NCBI RefSeq assembly: GCF_000485595.1
Contig: NW_014577958.1
Location: 77,216-106,340 of the forward strand
From: Priapulus caudatus
Taxonomy: Eukaryota > Priapulida > Priapulimorpha > Priapulimorphida > Priapulidae
Direction: 5' to 3'
Length of the DNA: 29,125 bases
Position numbers and translations under genes: made by a program. Shown here one piece after another: positions 1 through 9,455 of this stretch. Below the pieces are notes generated by a model. The model saw only the letters and a program-made list of their open reading frames with translations, did no database searches and was not told the origin of the DNA. Positions within the stretch are counted from its first letter, which is position 1. The number at the start of each line of letters is the position of its first letter.

Positions 1-1500
1 TCCTCGCGATAATTTTTCAACGTCGAATTTGGCATTCTGGGCTCTGCAGGCTATTTTCAATATGAGCAAAGTAGCGTATATCACCACGTAAACTAGACTA
101 GGACATTGATATCATCAAGCAGCTAATAATACCTTATTACCTATTTATACCTATTTTATACCTATTTATAAGCCGTATTATTAGCCTCTTTATATCATAT
201 ATATAATATATTATCAGCGCAGCGTATAATGACAAATATTTGTCAATTACCTACGCTCCCTGATCATATAAGATTAGTGTCAAGACGTGTATAATATTGA
301 TCAGACTCTAGATAGTGTATGTGGTAAAAAATACAGAGGCCTACATTATGGAGTAAGCTGTGGTGCAACGTGTGGGTAGTGGCGAATAATAAATTTGTCT
401 GACTCAAGCCAATGACAATATCAGCTGGTAAAGATCACCTAACTTAGTGAGTCTGTGCAGACAACTACTAGCTTCGGGCCCTAAGTGAGCATTCACAGCC
501 AGTGCAAACGATCCGTGTTTTTTTTTTTTTCCCGCCTGCTGACAGTACTGCTACCGCCATCGAAAGCGGATCTTCCTAGGTCGATAGGTTGAGCAATTCC
601 GTTAGAGGGACAGGCGCAGTAGCGCGCGGCATCCACGGATTTCAGGAAGGGTGAGAAACAGTGTGGGGTCGGGGGTCCGCTCCAGCACGCCAAAACTTTG
701 AAAATGATAGATCGCAGGAGATGGTATTTGAGGCAATTGTGTGTACATTTCTACAGGCCTTCATTTCGGACTCGACAATTCTCTTAGTAGAAAATTAATT
801 TTTTACTTTTTTTGCCTCCAAACACAATCTCAAGGCACGCGCCCTGCCCCTTGCTCCCCGCCCCACCCCCTGCAGCGCTTACGGCCCGCCGTGATCTCAA
901 CTATAGGAACATTTCTGTCGCCATCGCCGGCTGTCATTGCCTGCCATGCCATACAAGGAGCGCTAAGATCCGGCCCCCCCTCGCCTCAACATCCCAGAGC
1001 TGCAGACATTCAGCGGAATACTACTCTCACGCTACCGATGCGATTCGGACAGGGCGCACTCGACTCAAATAGCGCAATCAAAAGACGAGACACCATCGTC
1101 TTCGCTGAGAGACGCGATGCCTAACAAGCTGCAGCTAACTCAGAAAAATTACCATCCTCGTATAGTTACGTGATAGGCGGCCGAATGGATAGACACAACA
1201 CAGCATCACTATAAGGTGGCTACTCCGAGCTTTCTTCTTGGCTATAAACGTCTCACCAGCTGATATACGTCGTTGCGTGCCGACTATTTACCAAAATACG
1301 TGTGTGCTTTAGGGTCCTAAGTGCTCTGCAAAGCCAACATACCTACGACTCACTGCGTCAATGCTCTACAATTCAAAGCATACGACAATAACATGCCTGT
1401 CTTCATTGTCACTGCTACGGCATTGGCGTGACTGCAGCTCCGTTCTAAGCTTATGTCTACCTAATTGAGCTGCTCATATTATATATCACTATATTATAAA
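1..1500. other. Left-edge stretch without recognisable gene
   Basis: I see no exon with a convincing protein signature on either strand. The open frames at 741-1124 and 493-693 have no family resemblance and low-complexity proline/serine content. A short AT-rich tandem with the core tacctattta lies at about 135-170. If the RILP-like gene extends leftwards, this may be its intron. Confidence 0.5.

Positions 1501-1502
<2 letters not shown>

Positions 1503-1538
<36 letters not shown>
1503..1538. repeat. (AT)n microsatellite
   Basis: Uninterrupted TA dinucleotides over about 36 bases, followed by a TG-rich transition. Confidence 0.95.
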
Positions 1539-1540
<2 letters not shown>

Positions 1541-1626
1541 TGCGCGTGTGTGCGTATATACGTGCATAGTTATGGTGCTTGTATGTCTTCCTTGGCTAAT
1601 TTCCTTTGGCTACAAATGCAAAATAT

Positions 1627-1686
1627 GTATATATCAAGAGTACATAATAGAGATTATAATCTCTATTGTGTATTCTTGGTATATAT
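1627..1686. repeat. 44-bp near-perfect hairpin flanked by 8-bp direct repeats
   Basis: Bases 1635-1678 are two 22-base arms with no loop, differing at three positions (the core aatagagatta pairs perfectly). The octamer gtatatat lies directly on both sides (1627-1634 and 1679-1686). This looks like a minute insertion with a target duplication, but the flanks are TA-rich, so the direct repeat could be chance. Confidence 0.5.
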
Positions 1687-1944
1687 GCATGCGTTCAGGA
1701 TGCGTTGTATGACCTATTTCCCACTACAGGAACACAAGGAAAACTATCATCCTTTGCAACTAAGATGGCGGTCGTTACAATTGGTTACACAGCACTATAG
1801 TTTACAAAACCTGTGTGCTTGGTTTCAAGGCCTCCCCCCCCCCTCCACCACTTCTGTCGTTTGTTCCATAATGGATGTATTGCGAACCTCGATACGCTGC
1901 CTCTCCCTCTCCATTCTTCCATCCCCCCCCCCTTCAGCGCCTCT

Positions 1945-2075
1945 AGCTCTCACGCACACACACTCAAGCACGCGCGCACATCCATACAATATCCCCCTCG
2001 GCAGCACAGCTGGGTGGGTGTATGCGCATGTGTGCGTGCGTGCAGGGAAGGGGTCGTGTATGTGTGCACGCTGCA
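1945..2075. repeat. CA/TG-rich low-complexity stretch
   Basis: Interrupted CACACA and GTGTGCGTG runs lie next to C-homopolymers at 1837-1848 and 1923-1931. The frames that cross it on both strands are shadows of this composition. Confidence 0.7.
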
Positions 2076-2531
2076 CGCGCGTGTAATGGCAAGAGTTACC
2101 TCAGTGAAGCATACGCGCACCCATCGCTATATAAGAGTCTCTGCTTTGCATGATTCACGAACATTTACGGAACAAATGTTGTATTTTTACTCCTAGCGAG
2201 ATCTTACTTCATACATTGTACATTAAGCTGTTTTCCTCTCAATAAAAAAATCGATACGGCCACGTCAAACACACAGATCCGCGATACATTTGCCTCCGAG
2301 TGTATATTTTTGTTCGGCTATACCGTGTAAGTACCGGTGCATTTCATGTTTGAACACTTCATATAACAGATGTCTCCGGCTCTCGAGTCCTGACAAATCG
2401 GCGCGTTAGTCACCGATGCCAATAATGGCTTCACGTCCACTTCATCCTCCGTACACGCGCAGCATCCGGATCGCCGCCCGCCGGACCCACGTTCCCGATG
2501 CCAGACTATCTCTAGAACGAGCTCAGGCGGG

Positions 2532-2565
2532 CTGTGGCAGAGCAGAAGGGCTATAGTTCTAGAGC
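2532..2565 (+). mobile_element. Solo end fragment of the foldback family found at 9744-10521
   Basis: The stretch ending in gggctatagttctagagc closely matches the outer end of the right arm of the foldback element in TMED2 intron 1 (10470-10502) and, inverted, its left arm (9746-9776). Only about 34 bases are present, so this is a remnant of another copy. It shows that the foldback sequence is a dispersed family. Confidence 0.55.
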
Positions 2566-2700
2566 GAATGCCAGACGTGCTTCACCGATGCGCATGTGTG
2601 CGCGGAGTATCCACCCGAGCTGATCATCACTCATGATCAGTAGACATATATGCGATAGCCAATCTGTGAATAGGGAGGGTACTGCTGCCTGCCAGAACAC

Positions 2701-2715
2701 GCCCACACACAAACA

Positions 2716-2770
<55 letters not shown>

Positions 2771-2878
2771 CACTACACACACACTGCACAACACGCACAC
2801 ACGCACACAGCTACGCGACGCACGGCACGCACGCAGCGAACGCTACGCCACATCACACACACACACACACACACACAC
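2701..2878. repeat. (CA)n microsatellite, two blocks
   Basis: Nearly pure CA runs at about 2706-2768 and 2852-2880 are separated by degenerate CACG/CACAG sequence. The cysteine/valine and histidine/threonine frames across it are artefacts. Confidence 0.95.
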
Positions 2879-3224
2879 CCACACACATCGGCTCGGTATC
2901 TTCTCGCCATGACCCCACTATGCCCGGCAACTCCCTGCAAAAGCGTCCCTTGTGGTATACGCTTTTAACGTGCTTCCCTTTACCACTATCAATAACAGAA
3001 TATATCAGGACGTAGCCCGCACGCATCAGCACAGCTCCGCGCATCGCTGTCAAGCCAGCAGCACACAGTCTCGCACCGGCGTTGAGAGTGTGGATCAGAT
3101 GTTTACGACCATGAGACAAGGTAGTTAATAGTGAAGCCCATCCTCAACTGCTTCATGTACACCCCCTGATGTATAGAATGCTTGATAGCATTCCAGTGTG
3201 GACAATAATCCTTTCAACCTAGAC

Positions 3225-3465
3225 TCGTCTCGACCTCTTCTCCCTCCCCCTCTCTCCCTCCCTCCGCTCTCATCTCTGCTCTCTCTCTCTCTCCTCGGCT
3301 CTCTCTCAACCATTCTTTTTCTCTCTCTGCTCTCTCCTCTTACACAATTACTCCTCGCGCTCTCTACTTCTCTCTCTCTGGCTCTCTCTCTCTCATCTCT
3401 TCTCTCTCTCTCTCTCTCTCTTCTCTTCTCTCTCTCTCTTCACACACACACATTTTCTCCCCCCC
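3225..3465. repeat. Polypyrimidine (CT)n tract
   Basis: About 240 bases are almost entirely C and T on the plus strand, mostly CTCTCT and CCCTCC, and pass into CACACA and a C-run at 3459-3467. A purine-rich counterpart on the same strand lies about 650 bases downstream. Confidence 0.9.
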
Positions 3466-4109
3466 CCCACCCAGCAGATCCTCGCTACGCCAGCCTCTCA
3501 CAGAAATTTTTTCGTAGACAATCCAACGGCGGTGTGTGGCGCGCCCGTCATAGAGTGACGGCATGGGTTGTGCTGTAGAGAGCAGAACGTTGCGGTGCGG
3601 TGCAATGCGGATGTGTATAGGGTCAGCGACGCCAGCCGCTGTCGCATTTCCTAATTTATACGTCTCGGTTGATGTATATGATTTTCTCCTGGGCATTGTC
3701 GTATTCTGCAGTAACTATATAATATAGCTGGTATATTATGCACTGCTACATTGATGTACCACTGCCGCCTCAAGCTAAGCCGAATTACTTATGAATAAAA
3801 TCTCGTCCGATCACAGAGCAAGTCTACAAGAAATTGCATCATTCCTTACGAATCCATATAATAGCATCTGTGCATGTACCGTATCTTTACCGCATCATTC
3901 TCGTTGAATATGGTCGTGACATTGAACGTCGATCTAGAAATCTGCAACGGCGGTGACTAAAGGCGTGGGATTATTCGAATGAAAAATAGTCAGAAGTATC
4001 CAGTCGTAGCCAGCTTGCACTATAATGATATTCGAAACACGGAACATTTTTAGAGCATTTGGACGGTGCAGACATAATTTGTTCAGGCTAATCTAATGTT
4101 GTTCGTAGC

Positions 4110-4440
4110 CAAGAGAGACGTGCGAGCGAGAGGGCGAAGAAATAGGATAGAGAAGAGAGAGGAAGAGGGAGAGGGGAGAGATCGTGAGAAGATGAGAGCA
4201 GAGACGAGAGAAGAGAGACGAGAAAAAGAGCAGAAAGAGATGGGGATGAGTGAGAGAGAGAAAGAGAGAGAAGAGAGATGAGAGAGTAGAGAATGAGAGC
4301 AGAGTAGAAAAGATGAGAGTGCAGAGAGAGAGATTAGAGACGGAGACGAGAGAGATGAAAGAGATGAGACCGAGTGAGAGGGAGAGAAGAGAAGGGAGAA
4401 AGAGAGAAAGAGAGAGAAAGAGAAAGAGAGGGAGAGAGGG
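4110..4440. repeat. Polypurine (GA)n tract
   Basis: About 330 bases consist almost wholly of A and G (GAGAGA, GAAGAG). It is complementary in composition to the CT tract at 3225-3465. The Glu/Arg-rich frames it creates (4096-4444) are not genes. Confidence 0.9.
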
Positions 4441-4563
4441 GTAGCACGAGTTATGGTGCAGAGAGTGGTACTGCGAGCGAACGTACCACCACTGTTTCAG
4501 ATCTCCACTATAGTTTAAACGCTCTAAGCATATAATATATATATATATATAAATAGTGTTAAA

Positions 4564-4675
4564 TAAAATCAGGAGTGAATAATAATATATTTATTAATAG
4601 ATAATAATAGATAGATGATAATAAATGATAGATAATAATTAATAATAGATGTATTATTATTCACTCCTGATAAAA
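4564..4675. mobile_element. 102-bp TCAGGAG-ended hairpin element with 5-bp duplication TAAAA
   Basis: The element spans 4569-4670. It opens with tcaggagtgaataataata and closes with the inverse, tattattattcactcctga. The interior is AT-rich with TAATAGAT-like motifs. TAAAA is duplicated at 4564-4568 and 4671-4675. Its outer eight bases (TCAGGAGT) and its 5-bp duplication match the palindrome at 19304-19337, so the two form a small family. No coding capacity. Confidence 0.7.
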
Positions 4676-5550
4676 TTAGTTATAATTCTATCTCACTTCC
4701 CTCAATTCTTTTCACTGGGGGTTATTATCCAAGGCGCGCGCGCACACACACATCTACTAATAGCAGCACAATTAAGTCGCTTAATGAGCCGCAGCATCTA
4801 TTCCAAGATTGCTGTGTTAGTGGTGTCACCCATTACATCCACTCATGGCCATGTAGAGGATCATGAGCCTGGCGAATTGCCAACTCACGGACATCAACAT
4901 CACCATCACATCAACATACGAACGCGTTGACAGTTCCGATACTTTTTTTAGCCAGTACATGACATTCACTGTATAGTGCCTAGAGCTATTTGCAGTGTAG
5001 TTATGTCATGTGAACAATATTCGTGTTCAATAGAAGTGGGTTAAGTCAAGATATCACAAAGGGCTGTATCACCGATCTCTGCACTTATATTATCTGACAT
5101 GCTATATTTCATTTCTCACGCGCGTGACACTTTTATGATAATAACGTCAGTTAAAGATATAAACACCAGTCAAATAACGTAGGCATCCTTTACCATAACT
5201 ATCGTGAATATTAGTGCAAAGCTAAGTTAGCAAAAACGTGTGTGCACTATTGACGACTACATGCACAAGCAAGTCATAACCGCACAAGGTCCACTACACC
5301 ACGGAGACGTCAAATCACTCGGGAATTACACTAGTTAGGCCTGCAATTTGCATTTCACATTCTCGGCAGCTCTTGAAGCCTGCGCAACGAACTGAAGCAG
5401 ACGCCTGCATGATTAAAGTCTTCGCGAAACTACGGAGACAATTGATTGTCTTCATTAATTGTGTGTTGCTAGCACATTCGGACAAAATAAGAACCTATAA
5501 TTCAAAAAAAGCACCGATTTAAAGCGCATAGTTATTAATATAGGTACATT
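4676..5550. other. Non-coding stretch
   Basis: No exon or structured RNA recognised on either strand. A short histidine-rich frame near 4850-4930 has no family resemblance. Confidence 0.45.
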
Positions 5551-5555
5551 ATTAT

Positions 5556-5640
5556 CATATATATGTATGTGTGTATGTATATATGTGTATGTATATATGT
5601 GTATGTGTATGTGTATGTGTTCGTGTGTACGTGTAAGCTA
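5556..5640. repeat. TATG/TGTA microsatellite
   Basis: Interrupted TATGTG/TATATG repeats lie immediately left of the transposon-like element at 5648. Similar GTATATG sequence resumes to its right (5976-6010), as if the element landed in the microsatellite. Confidence 0.85.
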
Positions 5641-5647
5641 GTGTATG

Positions 5648-5973
5648 CAGGGTGCGAAATCAACGGGAGTCCGGAGTCAAATACTCCCTGATTTACTGTT
5701 GGACTCCCTGATTTGACATATGCAGGAGTCTGCGTGACTCCCTGAAAATTCTGCTATACTAACTAGTTCGTTCCAGAGCACAGCCTCGCCGAATGTTTCA
5801 GTATTAAAATGCCCAAAGAAAATTTGGCAGACGTGCAACCTCATGAACCTTCAAAATAAGCACATGCGTTATTGTTAATATCTTTAGTTTTGAACTTCAG
5901 ACTGCGGACTCTCTCGTTTTGAGGGCAGGGAGTTCGTTGGACTCCCTTGTTCACAAGTTAATTTATACCCCTG
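5648..5973. mobile_element. Small CAGGG-ended non-autonomous DNA transposon (hAT-like)
   Basis: The left end reads cagggtgcgaaatcaac. The inverted right end reads caggggtataaattaac, and both are followed by a gggagtcc block on the inner side. The flanking hexamers tgtatg (5642-5647) and tgtacg (5974-5979) agree at five of six positions. The interior (326 bp) has several ACTCCCTGA-like motifs and no coding frame. Ends and duplication length match the elements at 11049-12467 and 12501-12847. hAT membership is inferred from the CAGGG ends. Confidence 0.65.
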
Positions 5974-6413
5974 TGTACGTGTATATGTATATATGTATTA
6001 ATGTATGTGTCGCGTGTGTCTACATTTTAACCTTGAGCCGTTAAGCATTGTTGACAACCGCCGACTCACAAACAAAACCATTTATACCAGATTACTTTAA
6101 TGGGAACAAGTATAGAGGTGCAATGAGAACAACTCTATGCGAAGACATGTGATATGAGAAACAAGACTATGCATTGATATTCGAAAACAAATTACTAAAT
6201 ATTTGCACTCATCTATGTACTTGTACTTGTAGCATATATCTAACGTTTACGAAAAGTACTTCTTGCACCATGCATATAAAGCAGCAGCAAAACTCATCTT
6301 TGCTTATAGTTATAGATCGGGCCTCTCACTGGCTTAGTGCCAGTCTGCGGAGTGTTTCATCACAGTAAAGTCTGCATTGAGCGCAAAGTATGGCTGCTGT
6401 ACCAAGACACACA

Positions 6414-6493
6414 CATATATATAAATATATTATATATATACGCACGCGAGCAATGCCGAGCATGTATGCACACACACACACACACACACACAC
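6414..6493. repeat. AT and CA microsatellites
   Basis: A TATATAAATATATTATATATATA run at about 6416-6440 is followed by a CA run at about 6471-6493. Confidence 0.85.
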
Positions 6494-6723
6494 GTGTGCG
6501 CATACGGCATACGCTCACTCATGCACACACAGGCGCATGGCTTTCGCCAATACTATAGCCTATGGGCCTATTTCTTGTGGTCTTGGCTGCATGATTCTAT
6601 TTGTGGAAACAGTTTCCAAAACAAGAGGCACACGTGGGAGGGGTATTACGAAAATATTTGTACATGTGCATGCAGCAGCACAGCAGACATCTAGAACATG
6701 GAATATACACACTACATAGGAAT

Positions 6724-7011
6724 CAGGCCTCGAATTAAGCGACAAGAGGGGCAAGGCAATTTTTTGGGGGCATGTGAGAAATTGCCTTGAATTTTCTCTA
6801 AAATGGATGGGCACCGAGGCAATTTTAAAAGGCATCAAGGCAACTCTCACAATTTGAGAAGGGCACCAAGGCACTTTTGTTTTTACCGTGTATGTACAGA
6901 CCGTCTCCCACCCACATGTACATCGTCTCCGCCCCATGTAACTTACACCGTAACACCGACCCGCTGTACCGCCCTTTGCTAATGAATCACAGAACAGGGT
7001 TCAACATTAAC
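6724..7011. mobile_element. Decayed CAGG-ended transposon sequence
   Basis: At 6724 the sequence caggcctcgaattaagc resembles the element end at 12501. Degenerate repeats around CAAGGCAATTTT follow (6750-6890). At 6995 cagggttcaacattaac matches the left end of the 11049 element at 15 of 17 positions. I found no matching opposite ends or target duplications, so these look like remnants rather than intact copies. Confidence 0.4.
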
Positions 7012-8220
7012 TTTTTATTCACTAGACCCATCAGGCCTAGAAGTGCTGTCAGCTGAGGAAAACCACTACCCGACCTAACTTCCCACTACCGCAGACGCCA
7101 GACCATTGTATGAAAAACTTTCTGGGCATCGTATGAATTCCTACAACAGAGCTACACACCGTACAGATCACAGCAGGCCATCTTGGCGCGAGCGTTGTTC
7201 CCACGCTTTTAAATAGGGCCGGGCCGAGTCCACGTTGCAGCATTTACAATATCGTGTTTTATCACGGCATACACAAGCGCACGAATTTTATCCGATGCGT
7301 CTACTGCAGTGTTGCAGCAAGCTACGTTGATATATTATTGTTTTGCCGAAAGGTAGACTGTATCCCCTCACTGCTCTGCTAGACAATGTACCACCTCTGC
7401 CGACAAACAGTGCGCCGCGAAACACCAGTCTAAGCCCGAGGCACCGACGGCAATTACACAAGAAAATGGAAGGGCAGTCACTGCCGTCGGTCGGTTGGAT
7501 TTCAGGGCAGTACGCGATTGATAGGGGACGGCGACGGCAATTGCTGTCGGGTGCGTCGTTAATTCGAGCTTGATAGGAATGTAGTATCTTAAACTCAACA
7601 CTTTTAACTATACCAACAGGTTCGTATCATTCTATGTATGTTTTTTCAGTACCAAAATTATTTATCATTTTAAAAGTTGTAACCAGTATTCAGCTTGAGG
7701 TATGTATAAACCATACAAAATTCGAGTGCAACTATAACAGTTTTACAAATACTGACAATAACCCAACTTTACTTGTCATGTCTTTGGCTTCATGGCTGCC
7801 ATCTTGTTGTGATTTTGGTATTAGTCGCTTGTTTCATCCTGCAGTCGTTCTATCGTCTCATCACTCTTTTGTCTCAAGACGCCATGATTCTCGATCTGTT
7901 TCCAGTTCCTTAAAATATGAATACATGTGTTGGTAAATATATAACATCACAGTTCATCATAAGATTACTTTTATATATGACATCAGTAGCAATGTATGTT
8001 GAATTGTGTCGTATAGGGTATTACACTGCGACTTCAACCTGTAGTTGTTAACTTCACAAGAATCCAGTAGGTAAATACATTATCCTTGGCCATGGGTACC
8101 CTTATTGTATTGTACCATTAGATATAGGTTAGACAGTATTGATCTATGGCTATATAAAAAAAAAAAAACAAAAAAAAAAAAAAATAATCAATGATAACTA
8201 CAATGTCTAATGACATTAAA
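7012..8220. other. Non-coding stretch, probably RILP-like intron 1
   Basis: No exon recognised on either strand. Near 7446-7490 there is an imperfect inverted motif (ccgacggca and tgccgtcgg). An A-rich run of about 30 bases at 8156-8184 could be a retroposon tail, but no body could be identified. Confidence 0.45.
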
Positions 8221-8301
8221 ACAGACAGAGGGCACTCAAAGAGAGTGCATACCTCCGCAGCGTGGTAAACATGTATACATGTGTATAACACTGCTCGCCT
8301 G

Positions 8302-8385
8302 CTGACTGGACGCCCTAAGGCGAGCTGCTGCTGACTGGACGCCCTAAGGCGAGCTGCTGCTGACTGGACGCCCTAAGGCGAGCTG
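8302..8385. repeat. 29-bp minisatellite, three units
   Basis: Near-identical units starting ctgactggacgccctaaggc begin at 8302, 8331 and 8360. Similar ACATGTATACA...GTGTATAACA sequences flank the array on both sides (8269-8290 and 8417-8436), so array and flanks may belong to one repeated element. Confidence 0.9.
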
Positions 8386-8490
8386 GTGCTGAATCGATCG
8401 CGCCCAACGCGTGTAACATGTATACAGTGTATAACAGCTCGCTCGCTGCTGGCTACACACACACACGAACACACACACGAGAGCGATCAC

Positions 8491-8525
8491 ATTACCTCCC
8501 TGCAACTCTGTTGCGTGGAGGTAAT
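8491..8525. repeat. Compact two-step hairpin beside the RILP-like splice donor
   Basis: The outer arms attacctcc and ggaggtaat enclose a second stem gcaac/gttgc with loop tct. It lies about 25 bases inside intron 1 of the RILP-like gene. A related cataccctcc-type motif (catacctccgc) occurs at 8249-8259, suggesting the ends of a small repeat. Confidence 0.6.
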
Positions 8526-8551
8526 TATTCACACAGATTCACACAGCTTAC

Positions 8552-8824
8552 CCGCTCAAACTTCATTCTTTCGGACGACTTCGCGCTTTTATGCGCTTCC
8601 AATTTCTCAACAGTAAACTGCAGGTCGCTGATCTGAGCACTTTCTCTCTCATTTCGTTGAGCTAGCGCTTCAAGTTGCTCCAATACTGTGATAACCTTTG
8701 GCATGAGACATGCTATAGCATCAGTTCCATAAACATCGATAATGTGCTCAAATTCACGACCGATCCCGGCCGCACTTTCGTATACATCAACAACTGTAAT
8801 GTCCGCGATCGCATCAAAATCCAT
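8552..8824 (-). CDS. RILP-like protein, first coding exon (RH1 domain)
   Basis: This exon encodes the N-terminal 91 residues of a Rab-interacting lysosomal protein-like (RILPL) adaptor. The RH1 signature covers most of it: a VVDVYE...IGREFEHIID stretch at residues 11-30, then GTDAIACLMPKVITVLEQLE at 33-52 and a charged, coiled-coil-prone segment to residue 91. In this family RH1 binds motor components (dynein light intermediate chain, or myosin Va for RILPL2), and a later RH2 domain binds phosphorylated or GTP-loaded Rab proteins. The start is the ATG at 8824 (context gtcaagATGG). Translation is open to a donor read as GAGCGG|gtaagc on the minus strand, so the exon ends in phase 0. The remaining exons, including RH2, must lie to the left; I could not recognise any in 1-8500, so intron 1 is long or the exons lie outside the window. 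It stands head to head with TMED2. Whether it is RILPL1, RILPL2 or a pre-duplication ancestor cannot be decided. Confidence 0.88.
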
Positions 8825-9269
8825 CTTGACAATTTTTCAGCAATGATATACTTAAACTTAAACCATAAACATTTTAGCTCTGCTGCACATTCCAAATACG
8901 TTGTAACCACGGTAAACGAAGAGGCGTTATCATCATACGACCTGTTTGGACCTGCACACTCTCTGTCATGTTCATTTTTCTGGTAACTAGCGATCCTGGC
9001 GGCAGACACATTTCGTCGATGCGAGAAATATATATTTTTGTCACTGATCTAATGATAAATAGTTTAATACACTAAATTTACAGTATTGCGCTAAAAAATT
9101 TTAATTTTTAATTTTTAATTATAAAGCTGATATATTATTGTGAATCTGTACATTTCTCCACATATCCGGTTTTGTAGGTGGAGCTGCGAGCGTGTACTTG
9201 CGTGGCGTAAATTTGTTGTTAGTTAGAGCTCAGAGTTAGAGTATAGATTTACTCGAATTATTATTAAAA
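8825..9269. promoter_or_regulatory. Shared divergent promoter between RILP-like and TMED2 start codons
   Basis: Only 445 bases separate the two ATGs, so both 5' leaders and the core promoters must lie here unless there are upstream non-coding exons. No TATA box is obvious. A moderately CpG-containing stretch (ccggttttgtaggtggagc at 9168-9186, then gcgagcgtgtacttgcgtgg) precedes TMED2. A short TTTTTAATTT repeat lies at about 9100-9120. Transcription start sites cannot be read from sequence. Confidence 0.6.
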
Positions 9270-9455
9270 ATGAATATCTTAGAAACATTACTGTTGTTGA
9301 TAGTATCACTGCTATGCATTGCCTCAATTGACTGCTACTTCATCCACATCGATGCCAAAGGAGAGGAGTGTTTCTTTGATAAAGTGAAGACAGGGACGAA
9401 AATGGGTCTGACGTTTGAGGTGGCAGAAGGAGGCTTCCTGGATATAGACGTTAAA
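9270..9455 (+). CDS. TMED2: TMED2 exon 1: signal peptide and start of GOLD domain
   Basis: Sixty-two codons. The start ATG has the context ttaaaaATGA. A hydrophobic core ([16 protein letters not shown]) ends near C22, giving a mature start close to YFIHIDA. Then come the invariant ECFF (with C34) and [17 protein letters not shown], all typical of p24-beta. The donor is GTTAAA|gtaatg, phase 0. The frame stays open past the donor to 9506, which is intron read-through. Confidence 0.96.

Noticed and set aside
2551-3119. Frames rich in Cys-Val or His-Thr around the CA repeats
   Set aside because: Microsatellite translation.
4096-4444. Glu/Arg-rich frames
   Set aside because: Translation of the GA tract.
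1-8500. Further RILP-like exons, including an RH2 domain
   Set aside because: I looked for coiled-coil and RH2-like coding on the minus strand with flanking splice sites and found nothing convincing; a profile search with RILPL1/2 would be decisive.
8675-9009. Frames on both strands across the RILP-like/TMED2 intergenic region
   Set aside because: They lie antisense to the RH1 exon or in the promoter region and show no family resemblance.
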